Below, one piece after another: positions 15,841-24,700 of a stretch of 44,051 nucleotides of DNA. A model generated the notes under the pieces. That model made no database searches. It was given only the letters and a program-made list of their open reading frames with translations, and had not been told where the DNA came from. The DNA lies in NCBI GenBank assembly GCA_020853705.1, contig JADYYK010000211.1:1-44051 (forward strand), read 5' to 3'. The DNA comes from Deltaproteobacteria bacterium (GTDB taxonomy: Bacteria; Myxococcota_A; Polyangia; Haliangiales; JADYYK01). The position numbers and the translations under genes were made by a program. Every line of letters begins with the position of its first letter. Position 1 is the first letter of the stretch.

Positions 15841-16221
15841 ATGACATCGAGGACGACGCGGATGCTGCTCGGAGCGCTGGTCACCCTGACCCTGCTGGGC
15901 GCTGGCGGCTGTGACGACGGCGCCTCGAAGTGCGAGGCCACCATGGAGTCCATCTGCGACAAGGGCTGCGGCTGCGCCAACACCGAGGGCAAGTGCGCCC
16001 TGCAGTTCAACGCCGGCCTGACCTTCAGCTTCACCGGCAAGAGCTCCTGCAAGCTCCTGATGACCCAGGTCTGCACCGATCCGCAGGCCGACCAGGTCGA
16101 CCTCGACACCTGCAAGACCGACGTCACCGCCGCCCAGTGCACGCCGCCCTCGAGCACCGTGAAGGGCAGCTTCCCGGTGCCGCTCTCGTGTACGCCTCCC
16201 CCCGCCGACGGCGGCCCCTGA
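15841..16221 (+). CDS. Cys-rich lipoprotein
   Basis: 126 aa from the ATG at 15841, with GGAGG five bases upstream. The signal LVTLTLLGAGGC leads to a lipidated Cys at about residue 24. The short mature domain carries a dense set of cysteines (KCEATMESICDKGCGCANTE, KSSCKLL, VCTD, TCKTD, QCTPP, SCTPPP), implying several disulfides and an extracytoplasmic location. No family recognised. Its 3' end has a decayed second copy at 10310-10366. The stop codon directly abuts the stop codon of the convergent lipoprotein gene, with no base between. Confidence 0.8.
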   Translation: MTSRTTRMLLGALVTLTLLGAGGCDDGASKCEATMESICDKGCGCANTEGKCALQFNAGLTFSFTGKSSCKLLMTQVCTDPQADQVDLDTCKTDVTAAQCTPPSSTVKGSFPVPLSCTPPPADGGP

Positions 16222-16668
16222 CTACGGGATGGGCGGCGGCGGCTGGCTGACGCAGTTGGTCAGGACGCCGTCGAAGCTGCCGCTGGCGAGGCCGGAGAGG
16301 CCCGACAGCACACAGGTGCGGCAGCTCGGGGGCAGTCCGAACACCAGCAGCCCGCAGCGCTGCGCGACGCAGCTCAGGATCTGGGTCGGATCGAACCCGA
16401 ACCCACCGTCTCCGCCGCCCAGTCCGGCGTCGAAGTCGGGCGTGAAGTCCAGGCAGTTCGTGGTGACGCACATGAACAGCGGCTGCAGATCCTCGACGCT
16501 GCAAGCCAGGCTGATGGCGTCCCTCGCCGCGGCGTCGGGGATCCGGGCATCGGCGACGCTGGCATCGAGGACGCTGGCATCAGGCGCGAGCGGCGCGCGC
16601 TGGTTGTCTCCACACGCCGCCAGCGCGACGACCAGGATCAGGACCAGGCAGGAGATCAGCTTCGACAT
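16222..16668 (-). CDS. Lipoprotein with Asp/Ala-rich linker and Cys-rich domain
   Basis: 148 aa. Signal LVLILVVALAACG gives a lipidated Cys at about residue 19. The linker APDASVLDASVADARIPDAA has the repeated DA pattern seen in many lipoproteins of Polyangia. The mature domain has eight cysteines in pairs (LACSVEDL, FMCVTTNCLDF, LSCVAQRCG, SCRTCVLSG, TNCVSQ). GAGG lies six bases upstream of the ATG. Probably outer-membrane or surface-exposed; function unknown. It converges with the lipoprotein at 15841, and the two share a general design (short, Cys-rich, lipidated) without clear homology. Confidence 0.8.
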   Translation of the reverse strand: MSKLISCLVLILVVALAACGDNQRAPLAPDASVLDASVADARIPDAAARDAISLACSVEDLQPLFMCVTTNCLDFTPDFDAGLGGGDGGFGFDPTQILSCVAQRCGLLVFGLPPSCRTCVLSGLSGLASGSFDGVLTNCVSQPPPPIP

Positions 16669-16786
16669 GCGACACCTCGGGGACCAGCGACAGGCGCGGA
16701 GTGTAGGCCGTTCCCAAGCAAGGTGGAAGTGGAGCGCGGCTGCCGGGGTTGACTGGCGGGCGGTTCGGTCGCTTCATCAGTGTGCG

Positions 16787-17554
16787 ATGAGTGGCGCCGC
16801 CAAGCTCGAGCGTGAGTCCTATCGCCAGGCGCTGCGCGAGCTGCACATCGAGCTCGTGCGCTGGCAGGGCTTCGTCAAGCAGCACGGCACCCGGGTCTTC
16901 ATCATCGTCGAGGGCCGCGACGCCGCAGGCAAGGGCGGCCTCATCAAGACCCTGGTCGAGCCCCTGAATCCGCGCGGCTGCCGCGTGGTCGCGCTGGATC
17001 GCGCCACCGAGCGCGAGCGCGGCCAGTGGTACTTCCAGCGCTACCTCGCGCATCTGCCCGCGGCCGGCGAGATCGTGGTGTTCGACCGCAGCTGGTACAA
17101 CCGGGTCGGGCTCGAGGTCGTGATGGGCTACTGCACCCAGGCCGAGAGCGAGGCGCTGCTGGCGGCCGCGCCGGCGCTGGAGCGCATGCTGGTCGAGGAC
17201 GGCATCCTGGTGCGCAAGCTCTACCTCGAGGTCAGCAAGGCCGAGCAGGCGCGCCGGCTCGCGGAGCGCGCGCGCGACCCGCTGGAGCACTGGAAGCTGA
17301 GCCCGCTCGATCTCGCGGCGCAGGCCCGCTGGGATGACTACAGCGCCGCGGCCGAGACCATGTTCGCGCGCACGGCGACCGCGCAGGTGCCCTGGGTGCT
17401 CGTCGCCGCCGACGACCGGCGCCGGGCGCGGCTCAACGCCATCCGCTACCTGCTGGCCAGCTTCCCGCACGCCGACCAGCTGGAGTCCGGGCGGCGCGAC
17501 GCGCTGCTGACGCTGGACCCCGGCGTCGTGCGCGTCCTGGGCGGCCCCGCATGA
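16787..17554 (+). CDS. ppk2: Polyphosphate kinase 2 (PPK2), class I type
   Basis: 255 aa from the ATG at 16787; the open frame upstream is not coding. Walker A VEGRDAAGKGGLIKTL (about residues 41-56), then the lid region with ATERERGQWYFQRYLAHLPA, and Walker B EIVVFDRSWYNRVGLEVVMG. These are the hallmarks of PPK2, which transfers phosphate between inorganic polyphosphate and nucleoside diphosphates, usually making ATP or GTP from polyphosphate. The length is that of a single-domain class I enzyme. The stop overlaps the start of the radical SAM gene (ATGA). A TTGACT at about 16759 could be a -35 box, but no convincing -10 follows. Confidence 0.93.
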   Translation: MSGAAKLERESYRQALRELHIELVRWQGFVKQHGTRVFIIVEGRDAAGKGGLIKTLVEPLNPRGCRVVALDRATERERGQWYFQRYLAHLPAAGEIVVFDRSWYNRVGLEVVMGYCTQAESEALLAAAPALERMLVEDGILVRKLYLEVSKAEQARRLAERARDPLEHWKLSPLDLAAQARWDDYSAAAETMFARTATAQVPWVLVAADDRRRARLNAIRYLLASFPHADQLESGRRDALLTLDPGVVRVLGGPA

Positions 17555-18555
17555 GCGCCGCCGCCGAGCTGGCAGGCGACGACCGCCTGGCGCGGTTCGA
17601 GACCTTCAACGCGCTGGGCGGAAAGTTCCGCGTCGCGGTGACCGGGGTCTGCAACCTGCGCTGCTTCTTCTGCCACAACGAGGCGATGGGCCCCATGGGT
17701 GCGCGCATCGACGAGGTGCTGTCGCCGAGCGACCTGGTCGCCATCTGCGACGCCTATGCCGCGCTGGGCGGCAAGCAGATCAACATCACCGGCGGCGAGC
17801 CCATGGCCCGGCCGGATCTGCCCGAGCTCTTGCAGGCGATCGACAAGCGCGCGACGCGCCTGGTGCTGAACTCGAACGGCCTCTTGCACGAGCGCCTGAC
17901 CAGCATCCCGCGCGTCACCGCGGTCGACACCATCCTGGTCAGCCTGCACACGCTGGACGACGCCGTGTTCCGGCGCGATCTCGGCGGCAAGAGCACCGAC
18001 AAGCTGACCCAGTCCATCCTGGCGCTGCGCGCTCATGGCTACCAGGTCAAGCTCAACCTGTCGCTCGGCCCGCACAACGCCGCCGGCATCGAGCCGGTGG
18101 TGCGCTGGGCCCACGGCCACGGCCTCGACCTCAAGATCATCTCGCTGGTGCGACCCAACAGCGAGCCCGACTTCTATCACGGCAGCTGGGTCGATCCGGC
18201 GCGGCTCGAGGCGCTGCTCGACTCGCTGGGCACCCGCGGCGACACCCGCGAGCAGCTCGGCGGTCGCATCACCGAGTGGCGCGCGGAGCGCTCGACCCTC
18301 GAGCTCAAGAACATCGCGCGCGGCCGCTTGCGCACGGACTTCTGTGCTGGCTGCGCACACGAGCGCCAGTGCGGCGAGGGGATCTATGGCCTGCGCCTCG
18401 GCATCGACGGCGTGGCCAAGCCCTGCCTCCTGCGCCGCGAGCGCTTCTCACGCCTCGACGGCTCGCGGTCATGGCGCGAGCAGATCCTCGATCTCGTCGC
18501 CAGCATGGTTGGCGACTTCCACAACGCCCGCTTCGAGACAGGAGCCCCCGAATGA
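17551..18555 (+). CDS. MoaA-like radical SAM protein
   Basis: 334 aa. The radical SAM cluster motif CNLRCFFC is at residues 34-41, and the SAM-binding GGEP motif follows (NITGGEPMARPDL). The C-terminal part has the second cysteine set expected of MoaA-type enzymes (DFCAGCAHERQCGEG, then KPCLLR), likely for an auxiliary 4Fe-4S cluster. MoaA proper makes the molybdopterin precursor from GTP, but it ends in a conserved Gly-Gly that is absent here. No other molybdopterin gene is nearby. I therefore call it MoaA-like with unknown substrate. It is locked between PPK2 and a CBS protein by ATGA overlaps, which suggests a nucleotide-related role; that is inference. Confidence 0.85.
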   Translation: MSAAAELAGDDRLARFETFNALGGKFRVAVTGVCNLRCFFCHNEAMGPMGARIDEVLSPSDLVAICDAYAALGGKQINITGGEPMARPDLPELLQAIDKRATRLVLNSNGLLHERLTSIPRVTAVDTILVSLHTLDDAVFRRDLGGKSTDKLTQSILALRAHGYQVKLNLSLGPHNAAGIEPVVRWAHGHGLDLKIISLVRPNSEPDFYHGSWVDPARLEALLDSLGTRGDTREQLGGRITEWRAERSTLELKNIARGRLRTDFCAGCAHERQCGEGIYGLRLGIDGVAKPCLLRRERFSRLDGSRSWREQILDLVASMVGDFHNARFETGAPE

Positions 18556-19031
18556 AGAGAGCCGCCACCACCAGCACCGCCAAGGCCAAGGACGTCATGA
18601 CCCGGAAGGTCGCGACCATCCCGCCCGAGGCCTCGATCGCCACCCTCATCGAGCGCCTGCGCACGACCAGGTTCAGCGGGTTTCCCGTGGTCGATGGCGC
18701 CGGCAAGGTGCACGGCCTGATCTCGCAGAACGACGTCCTGCGCGCCCTGGCGGCCGGGGCCAGCGCCGACTTCCAGGCCGTCAAGCGCAAGGCCAGCGTG
18801 CGCCTGCTCGAGCGCGGCGGCACCACCAGCGCAAGGTCGGTGCTCGCGCTGAAGGTGCGCGACCTCATGACCCCCAAGATCATCGGCTGCGCTCCGACCG
18901 ACGCCCTCGCCAAGGTCGCCAAGCTGATGGTGAGCAAGCGCGTCCACCGTGTCGTCGTCCTCGAGCGCGGCAAGGTCGCCGGCCTGATCTCGGCGACCGA
19001 CCTGGTGAAGCACGTCGCCAAGAGCCGCTGA
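18552..19031 (+). CDS. Two-CBS-domain protein
   Basis: 159 aa from the ATG overlapping the previous stop. Two CBS motifs: DVMTRKVATIPPEASIATLI with GFPVVDGAGKVHGLISQNDV (about residues 14-62), and DLMTPKIIGCAPTDALAKVA with HRVVVLERGKVAGLISATDL (about 103-152). Paired CBS domains bind adenine nucleotides such as AMP or ATP, or SAM, and usually act as energy or metabolite sensors. Linked to a polyphosphate kinase and a SAM-dependent enzyme, it could sense ATP/AMP or SAM for them. No enzymatic domain is attached. Confidence 0.9.
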   Translation: MKRAATTSTAKAKDVMTRKVATIPPEASIATLIERLRTTRFSGFPVVDGAGKVHGLISQNDVLRALAAGASADFQAVKRKASVRLLERGGTTSARSVLALKVRDLMTPKIIGCAPTDALAKVAKLMVSKRVHRVVVLERGKVAGLISATDLVKHVAKSR

Positions 19032-19094
19032 CCGCCAGCCGCCGCTCTGACCACCGTCAATTCCGCCTCCTCACCGATCCTCTATTCGTTGAGG

Positions 19095-20243
19095 ATGGCG
19101 CGCCGTTTCTTGGAAGGTGCCTCGAGCACTGACAGCGATCCGGCGTCCGCGCCGACGCCTCACCCGGGCAGGCGGACCTTGGCAGCGGGGTTGCCAGCGG
19201 CACCGCTCGAGCGTGCCGCCGAGGACCCTGGCCGACCGCTCGATGGCGACCTGCGCGGCCGCCTGGAGCCCGCGCTGGGGACCGACCTGGGTGCGGTGCG
19301 CGTGCACGACGGCGAGGCCGCGAGCAGCGCGGCCGCCAGCATGGGCGCGCGCGCCTATACCTACCAGCAGGACATTCACTTCGGTGCCAACGAGTACGCT
19401 CCTGGCACCGCCGCCGGCGACCACCTCATCGCGCATGAGGTCGCCCACACGGTGCAGCAGCAAGGCAGCTCGGGCGAAGCCCAGCCCTACACCGAGCTCA
19501 GCCAGCCGGGCGACGCGCACGAGGTCGAGGCAGAGCTCTTCGCCACCGCGTTCGGCGCCGGCGAGGTCACACCGGTGCGGCCACGGCCCGGCGGGATCTC
19601 GCGCGCGATGCTGCAACGCCAGGAGCGCGACGGGGCTGCCGCTGACGCCGGCCAGGACGGCGGCCAGGCGCGCACGGCCACCACGGGGACTCCCGGAGTC
19701 GGCGCGCCCGTCACCCCACCGCCCACGCCGTTGCCCGGGATGGTGGGCAACGTCGGCTACTACGCTGCACGCCACGCCGACTTCAAGGCCCGCTACCCGA
19801 CCCCGCCGCCGAGCCCGCCGGACTACTACATGAGCTACGGCGACAAGTACGCGCGCCGCTTCACCACCGTGCTGCGGCCGACGCTCAGCCCCGGCGGTCA
19901 GCTGTGGGTCGATCGCACGTTCGTGCTGCTGCAGCAGGCGATCGAGAGCCGCCTGACCGCCGACCCGATGGCCTTCGACGCCCTCGAGCGTGACGGAGCG
20001 AGCTTCCGCGCCTTCGCCTATGGCACCCATCCACGCGCGTACCTCGACGGAGGCCTGCACACCCTCCCGGTCACCGATCTGATGCGCATCGCCACCACGC
20101 CCGACCTGGGGGACATCATGACGCTCGACGGTGTGAGCCAGGTCATCGAGACCGGGGTGGGCCTGATCCCGCAGTGGGGCTCGGACGCCGTGGACTGGGG
20201 TGTCGAGACGGCCAATGACGCCTGGGACTGGTTGACCAGGTGA
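19095..20243 (+). CDS. DUF4157 (eCIS-core-type) protein with unknown C-terminal domain
   Basis: 382 aa from the ATG at 19095; a TTG two codons earlier is possible, and neither has a good ribosome-binding site. Residues about 49-120 are a DUF4157 domain: PLDGDLRGRLEPALGTDLGA, VRVHDG, ARAYTYQQDIHFG and the metallopeptidase-like IAHEVAHTVQQ. This domain marks proteins associated with extracellular contractile injection systems (eCIS) and their cargo. A Pro/Thr/Gly-rich linker (about 180-225) leads to a C-terminal domain (YYMSYGDKYARRFTTVLRPT, FAYGTHPRAYLDGGLHTLPV) that I cannot name. No injection-system genes lie in this window. It may be a secreted effector or a self-processing carrier; the HEVAH would give it peptidase potential. 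Confidence 0.8.
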   Translation: MARRFLEGASSTDSDPASAPTPHPGRRTLAAGLPAAPLERAAEDPGRPLDGDLRGRLEPALGTDLGAVRVHDGEAASSAAASMGARAYTYQQDIHFGANEYAPGTAAGDHLIAHEVAHTVQQQGSSGEAQPYTELSQPGDAHEVEAELFATAFGAGEVTPVRPRPGGISRAMLQRQERDGAAADAGQDGGQARTATTGTPGVGAPVTPPPTPLPGMVGNVGYYAARHADFKARYPTPPPSPPDYYMSYGDKYARRFTTVLRPTLSPGGQLWVDRTFVLLQQAIESRLTADPMAFDALERDGASFRAFAYGTHPRAYLDGGLHTLPVTDLMRIATTPDLGDIMTLDGVSQVIETGVGLIPQWGSDAVDWGVETANDAWDWLTR

Positions 20244-20271
20244 TGCCATGATGACGGCCGGAGGGAGCTTG

Positions 20272-21180
20272 ATGGACGACACGCGATCCAGCGGGCGCAG
20301 CCAGCTACCGCAGGGCTTCCACTCCCAGGCACTGCACAGCACCGGCTCGGGCGGAGTCCTGCTCGCGGGCTGGCTCCAGGGCGGACAGAGCTGGTCCATC
20401 GACGATCGACGCGCGGCCATCGTCCTGGCTCACGGCGACTTCGTCACCCAGAGCCATCACGGGCCGGGCTGGATCGAGGCGCTCGACGTCAACGGCGCGG
20501 CCATCTGGGCGGTCGCGGCCACGCTGCGCGAGGGCGGCACCGGCAGCGTGTATCGCCTGCTCGGGTCCCGCGACGGCGGCGTCAGCTTCACTGGCCAGGG
20601 CCTGATCCCGGTGGCCTCGGTGGTCCAGGTCCTGGCGGCTGGTGGTGACGAGGTCTGGGTCCTGGGCGCCGACACCCTGGCGCGCAGCACTGACGGCGGC
20701 GCCAGCTGGCACGACGTCAACGCACCTGGGCGACGCGACCCGGCGCGCGAACGCCTCAGCGTGGGCGGCGGGCGCATCATCATCGTCGGCGACGGCGTGC
20801 ACGCCAGCGCCGACCACGGTGACAGCTGGGTCTCCCACCTCGCGGGCGTCGAGGTCCACGCCGTGGTGGGGGCGCTGTTGCTGGCGACCATCGAGGGCAA
20901 GGTCAGCTTCGGCGTCATGGCCCCGGCGGGACCACGCTGGCTGCGCACCTTCGACCAGGCCACCCTGCCGTTCAGCATGGTGGCCTCGGCGGCGCGCGTC
21001 GCCTTCCTGTCGAGAGACGCGACCGGACCGGGCCTGCTGTACTGGCGCTCGGAGGACAGCGGACGAACCTGGGCCTGCAGGCGCGTCGCCGCCAGCGAAG
21101 GCGAACACGGCGCCAGCCTCGACCCCGCCGGCGGCCTCCTGATGCTCGACCTCGCCCGCCGCCTGGTGACCGAACCCTGA
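20272..21180 (+). CDS. Asp-box (BNR/sialidase-like) beta-propeller protein
   Basis: 302 aa from the ATG at 20272, chosen for the GGAGGGAG just upstream; ATGs at 20248 and 20251 are alternatives. At least four Asp-box motifs (SxDxGxxW type) are visible: SRDGGVSFTG, STDGGASWHD, SADHGDSWVS and SEDSGRTWAC. These mark the blades of a six- or seven-bladed propeller. The sialidase catalytic arginine triad and Tyr/Glu pair are not evident, so it is unlikely to be a glycosidase. No signal peptide is visible. It lies 28 bases after the DUF4157 gene, and the pair is probably one transcriptional unit. It could be a binding partner, immunity factor or chaperone for the DUF4157 protein. Confidence 0.75.
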   Translation: MDDTRSSGRSQLPQGFHSQALHSTGSGGVLLAGWLQGGQSWSIDDRRAAIVLAHGDFVTQSHHGPGWIEALDVNGAAIWAVAATLREGGTGSVYRLLGSRDGGVSFTGQGLIPVASVVQVLAAGGDEVWVLGADTLARSTDGGASWHDVNAPGRRDPARERLSVGGGRIIIVGDGVHASADHGDSWVSHLAGVEVHAVVGALLLATIEGKVSFGVMAPAGPRWLRTFDQATLPFSMVASAARVAFLSRDATGPGLLYWRSEDSGRTWACRRVAASEGEHGASLDPAGGLLMLDLARRLVTEP

Positions 21181-21284
21181 GCCGCGCTCCAAGGCCCCAC
21201 CAGAGCTCCCAGGTGTCCACGAGATCGGATCAAGCCCAGTTCCACGCGAACGTGCCGCGGCACTCCAATGGCTTCGGCCACCAG

Positions 21285-21752
21285 TCATGCCCTCTTTGGC
21301 GAGACCCATCTGAACGACTCCACGATTTCCTCAACGGTGGCTCTCTCCGTCCGCCGGTCTTCGGCACGACAAACGTACGTGAATCGGACTGCTCTCGAGC
21401 GCTCAAGAAACTGCCACACCATCCACGCCCAAGAGCCGCTCTTCCTCCGTTCCAGGTGCTCGAAGTACGCCCCCGCCGAACCTGCCGCTTCTATGCGCCT
21501 GGCTTGAACTCCGCCCCATCCAGATGTCTTCGCAAGAAAACGTGCCAGTGCCGCTGCTTCACGGGGGCCGACTGGCCCGCGCCGCTGCCGGACCGCGAAC
21601 GACATCTGAAGGGCTCCGACTCCATCGGCGCTCGAGATCGTGATCACCGCCTGATCGTGATCCTCCTGCCAACCCCATCCAGACGGGATCGCTAGCGAGC
21701 ACCAACCCGGCCACTCGACGCGGTCACTCCTTGGGACCTTTTTCTGGATCAT
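21285..21752 (-). CDS. Candidate immunity protein for the Rhs toxin
   Basis: 155 aa. The ATG at 21752 has GGGAGGG nine bases upstream and lies inside the toxin gene, overlapping its last 29 bases in another frame, so the pair is translationally coupled. No signal peptide is seen. The sequence (WCSLAIPSGWGWQEDHDQAV, ALQMSFAVRQRRG, AGAYFEHLERRKSGSWAWMV, ending VEEIVESFRWV) resembles small alpha/beta immunity-type proteins of the DcrB/PsbP-like shape, but I cannot assign a family. Being immediately downstream of a polymorphic toxin tip is the main evidence. As a cytoplasmic protein it would suit neutralisation of a nuclease. Base composition is lower in GC than the Rhs core. Confidence 0.7.
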   Translation of the reverse strand: MIQKKVPRSDRVEWPGWCSLAIPSGWGWQEDHDQAVITISSADGVGALQMSFAVRQRRGPVGPREAAALARFLAKTSGWGGVQARRIEAAGSAGAYFEHLERRKSGSWAWMVWQFLERSRAVRFTYVCRAEDRRTERATVEEIVESFRWVSPKRA

Positions 21753-24700
21753 ACGTGACAACCCTCCCAGAATGTCCGGGCCCGAATTCTTCGTCACACT
21801 CTTCGCAATATCCCTGTACCTGCTTCTCCCCCCGCTTAATGGCCCTTGGATTGTTGGGCTTGAGTTCTCGGACTTCCTTCTTCGTGGGGTTGTACGCGTC
21901 CATCCTCTTGCCCGAGGGAAGCTTGACTTCCTTCTTGAACCCACGGGGATACTTCTTTTCGGTGTGGCGACGCGTGCCCTCCCTCGCCGCCGCTGACACT
22001 TTCGGATTCTGGCTTCCTTTTGGGGCGGATTGCTTTCCCAGCCTAGCACGGCTCCCCCCAGCCACTCCCTGAGCGATGCTCATGGGATCGTCATCGGACT
22101 CACCATCCTGGTTCGCTGGGCAGATTGGTTCTGCGTAGGGCGAGTCAACGCAGCCGCTCTTCGGGGACGCCGTTGCCCCAGGGTTCACGAAGTCAACGAC
22201 CTCCCGCGGCAGATCCCTGAGGCTGCGGCGCATGATCTCGCCCGCGAGATCGAGGTAGTCCTGCCCCGTCTTGGGGTCCAGGTCTGGGCCGGGGTCAATC
22301 GATGCATCAACCCCTCCATCCGGGCCGTTGCAGAACAGGCGCGCGCAACCGCCTCTCCCCCCGATGCCCCCGCGTCCGCGGCGCAGCCCGAGGGGGTCGA
22401 CATAGTTCAGCGGGTCGCCGCCCACGTACTGCCAGGGGTCGAAGCTGTCGCCGAAGCCCGCGGGGTCGATGCTCAGAAACGTCCTGATCCGCGGGCTGTA
22501 GTAGCGGTTCCTGTAGTAGTACAGCCCGGTCTCGGGATCCCGCGGCTGGCCGTTGAACCCGAACTCCACCGCGGCGTTGCACGTCGTCGCTGTCGCCTGG
22601 TCGCACAGCAGCGTGCCAGCAGCGTTGAACACCTTGGCGTTGCCGTAGACGTCGTACTCGTAGCGTTCGCCGTGGTTGCCGCCGCCGTTGCCGACCACGG
22701 TGCCGGCGACGTTGCCGAGGAGGTCGTAGTAGGGATAGGAGGGGCCGCTGCTCGCGGACTGGATCAGCAGGGGCTGGTCCAGGAACATCCCCGGCACCAC
22801 CCGGCGGTTCAGCGAGTTGTTGCGGTAGACGGCGAGGGTCTCCCAGCCGTCGAGGACGAAGACTTCAGTGTTCACCGTGGTGCCGTCAGGCTTGCGCTCG
22901 AAGCGGGCGACGCGGCGGTCGAAGGCGTCGTAGGCATAGTCGAAGCGGCGGCCGTCGCTCAGGCGGGTGGCGCGGGTCAGGTGGCCGAAGGGGTTCCAGG
23001 TGAAGCTGGAGCGGCCGTCGACGGTGAGCTGGCCGACGGGGGTGTAGGCCACGGGGACGTTCTTGGCATTGACGGTCACGGTGCCGAGGCGGTGGTCGCT
23101 GGTGACGGCCTTGCTGGCGGTGTACTGCTCGGCCCAGCCACGCCGCTGGCCGAGCAGGGTGCCGACGTCGTCGCGGGTCAGCGTGGTGGTGACCGCGTCG
23201 GTCATGCTGGCGGCGACGTAGGCGTCGACCTCGACGTTGTGGGTGACGTACTGGTAGTCGGCGGTGCGCGGGACCTCGCGCAGCTTGTCCAGCCAGCCGG
23301 CGCCGGCGTAGTTGGCCACGCGCGAGCGCGCCCCCGACGAGCTGCCGGTGTTCCAGGTCCGTCGCTCGAGCCGCATCCTGCTCAGCGCGTCGTTGACACG
23401 GTGTTCATAGAAATAGGCAGGGATGCCGGCCTTGCCGACCGAGCGCTCGATCTCGCGACCGAGGGCGTCGTAGCTCGACACGCGCTGGTGCACCAGCGCG
23501 CCGGTGCGCCTGACGTCGAGGTTGGTGGGACTCGCCCCCTCCCACGACGCGGTGGCCTCGAAGGTGCCCCAGGCCACCCGGGTGATGCGGCCGTGCAGGT
23601 CGGCGTCGCGGCTCATGAGCTGCAGGTCGGGCCACTCCATCGAGCGCACGTTCTGCAGGCGGTCGTGCCCGTAGCGCACGCGCCGGCTGGCGAGCGTGCC
23701 GACCTGGGTGGTCTCCTCGACCAGGTTGTCGAGACCGTCGAACTTGCGCGTCGTGGTGGTCGTGGTGCCGGCCGCGGTGTGCGTGGCCGACGTCGCGCGG
23801 CCCAGGCCATCGCGCGTGAAGCTGCGCTGCGCGACCTGGGCGGCGCTGGAGTCGTACGCGGTGACCGTGGCCAGGAGGTCGTTCACATAGCCGTAGGCCA
23901 GGCGCTCGCCACCCTGGTGCGTCTCGCCAGTCAGGCGGCCGCCGAGGTCCCAGGTGTAGCTGGTGATGCGGCCCGCCGAGGTCTCGCTCGCCAGCCGGCC
24001 AGTCGGGAAGTAGCTGCGCGCGGTCGTCACCCCCATCGGATCGACGATCCCCGTCAGCAGCCCGCGCCCGTTCCAGCTGTAGTTCGTCACCAGGTCGGCG
24101 GCCTGCTCCTCCACGCGCGGCACCGCGTGGGTCTTCAGACGCCCCAGCAGATCGAACGTCGACAGCTCGACATTGCCCTGGGCGTTGCTGTGCCAGGTGA
24201 CGTTGCCGAGGCCGTCGTTGACGAACAGCTCCTGTGTGGCCGGGGTCAGCCAGGGTGAGCTGTTGAAGACGGCGATCTGGCCACGCCGGTTGAAGCCCTG
24301 GTAGCCCTGCTTGTCGCGGCCCTCGCCGAGCTCGCGGTGCCACAGGCGGCGCTGGGGCTGGTCGATGTAGGTGTAACGACGGTTGCCGAGGCCGTCGGTG
24401 GTCTTCATCTCGCTGCCAATGGAGCTGTACTCGATGGTGGTGACGTTGCCCTGGGGGTCGGTGATCTGGGTGGGCTGGCCCTGGGCGTTACGCTGGATCA
24501 GCGTGGTCAGCTCGGTCTGGTAGCCGGTCGGGGTCAGCTGCCCGGAGGGCACGCTCCAGCGCCGGCGGATGGCGCGGATCCTCCCACGCTCGTCGCGGTC
24601 GAAGTCGGTGCGCTCGAGGTCGATGCTGGTGACGCCGTCCTCGACGCGCTCGACGATGACCTCGTCGGCCAGGTTGTACTCGAAGTGACGCTGGGTGCCG

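Noticed and set aside
17551..18555. Genuine molybdenum-cofactor enzyme MoaA
   Set aside because: The C-terminal Gly-Gly is missing and no other moa/moe genes are near; kept as MoaA-like.
20272..21180. Active sialidase
   Set aside because: Asp-boxes are present, but I cannot find the arginine triad or the Tyr/Glu nucleophile pair, so only the propeller fold is claimed.
21753..22049. N-terminal extension of the immunity frame
   Set aside because: It is wholly antisense-free but overlaps the toxin tip in another frame, is Arg/Ser-rich and lacks family features; the ATG at 21752 has a good ribosome-binding site.
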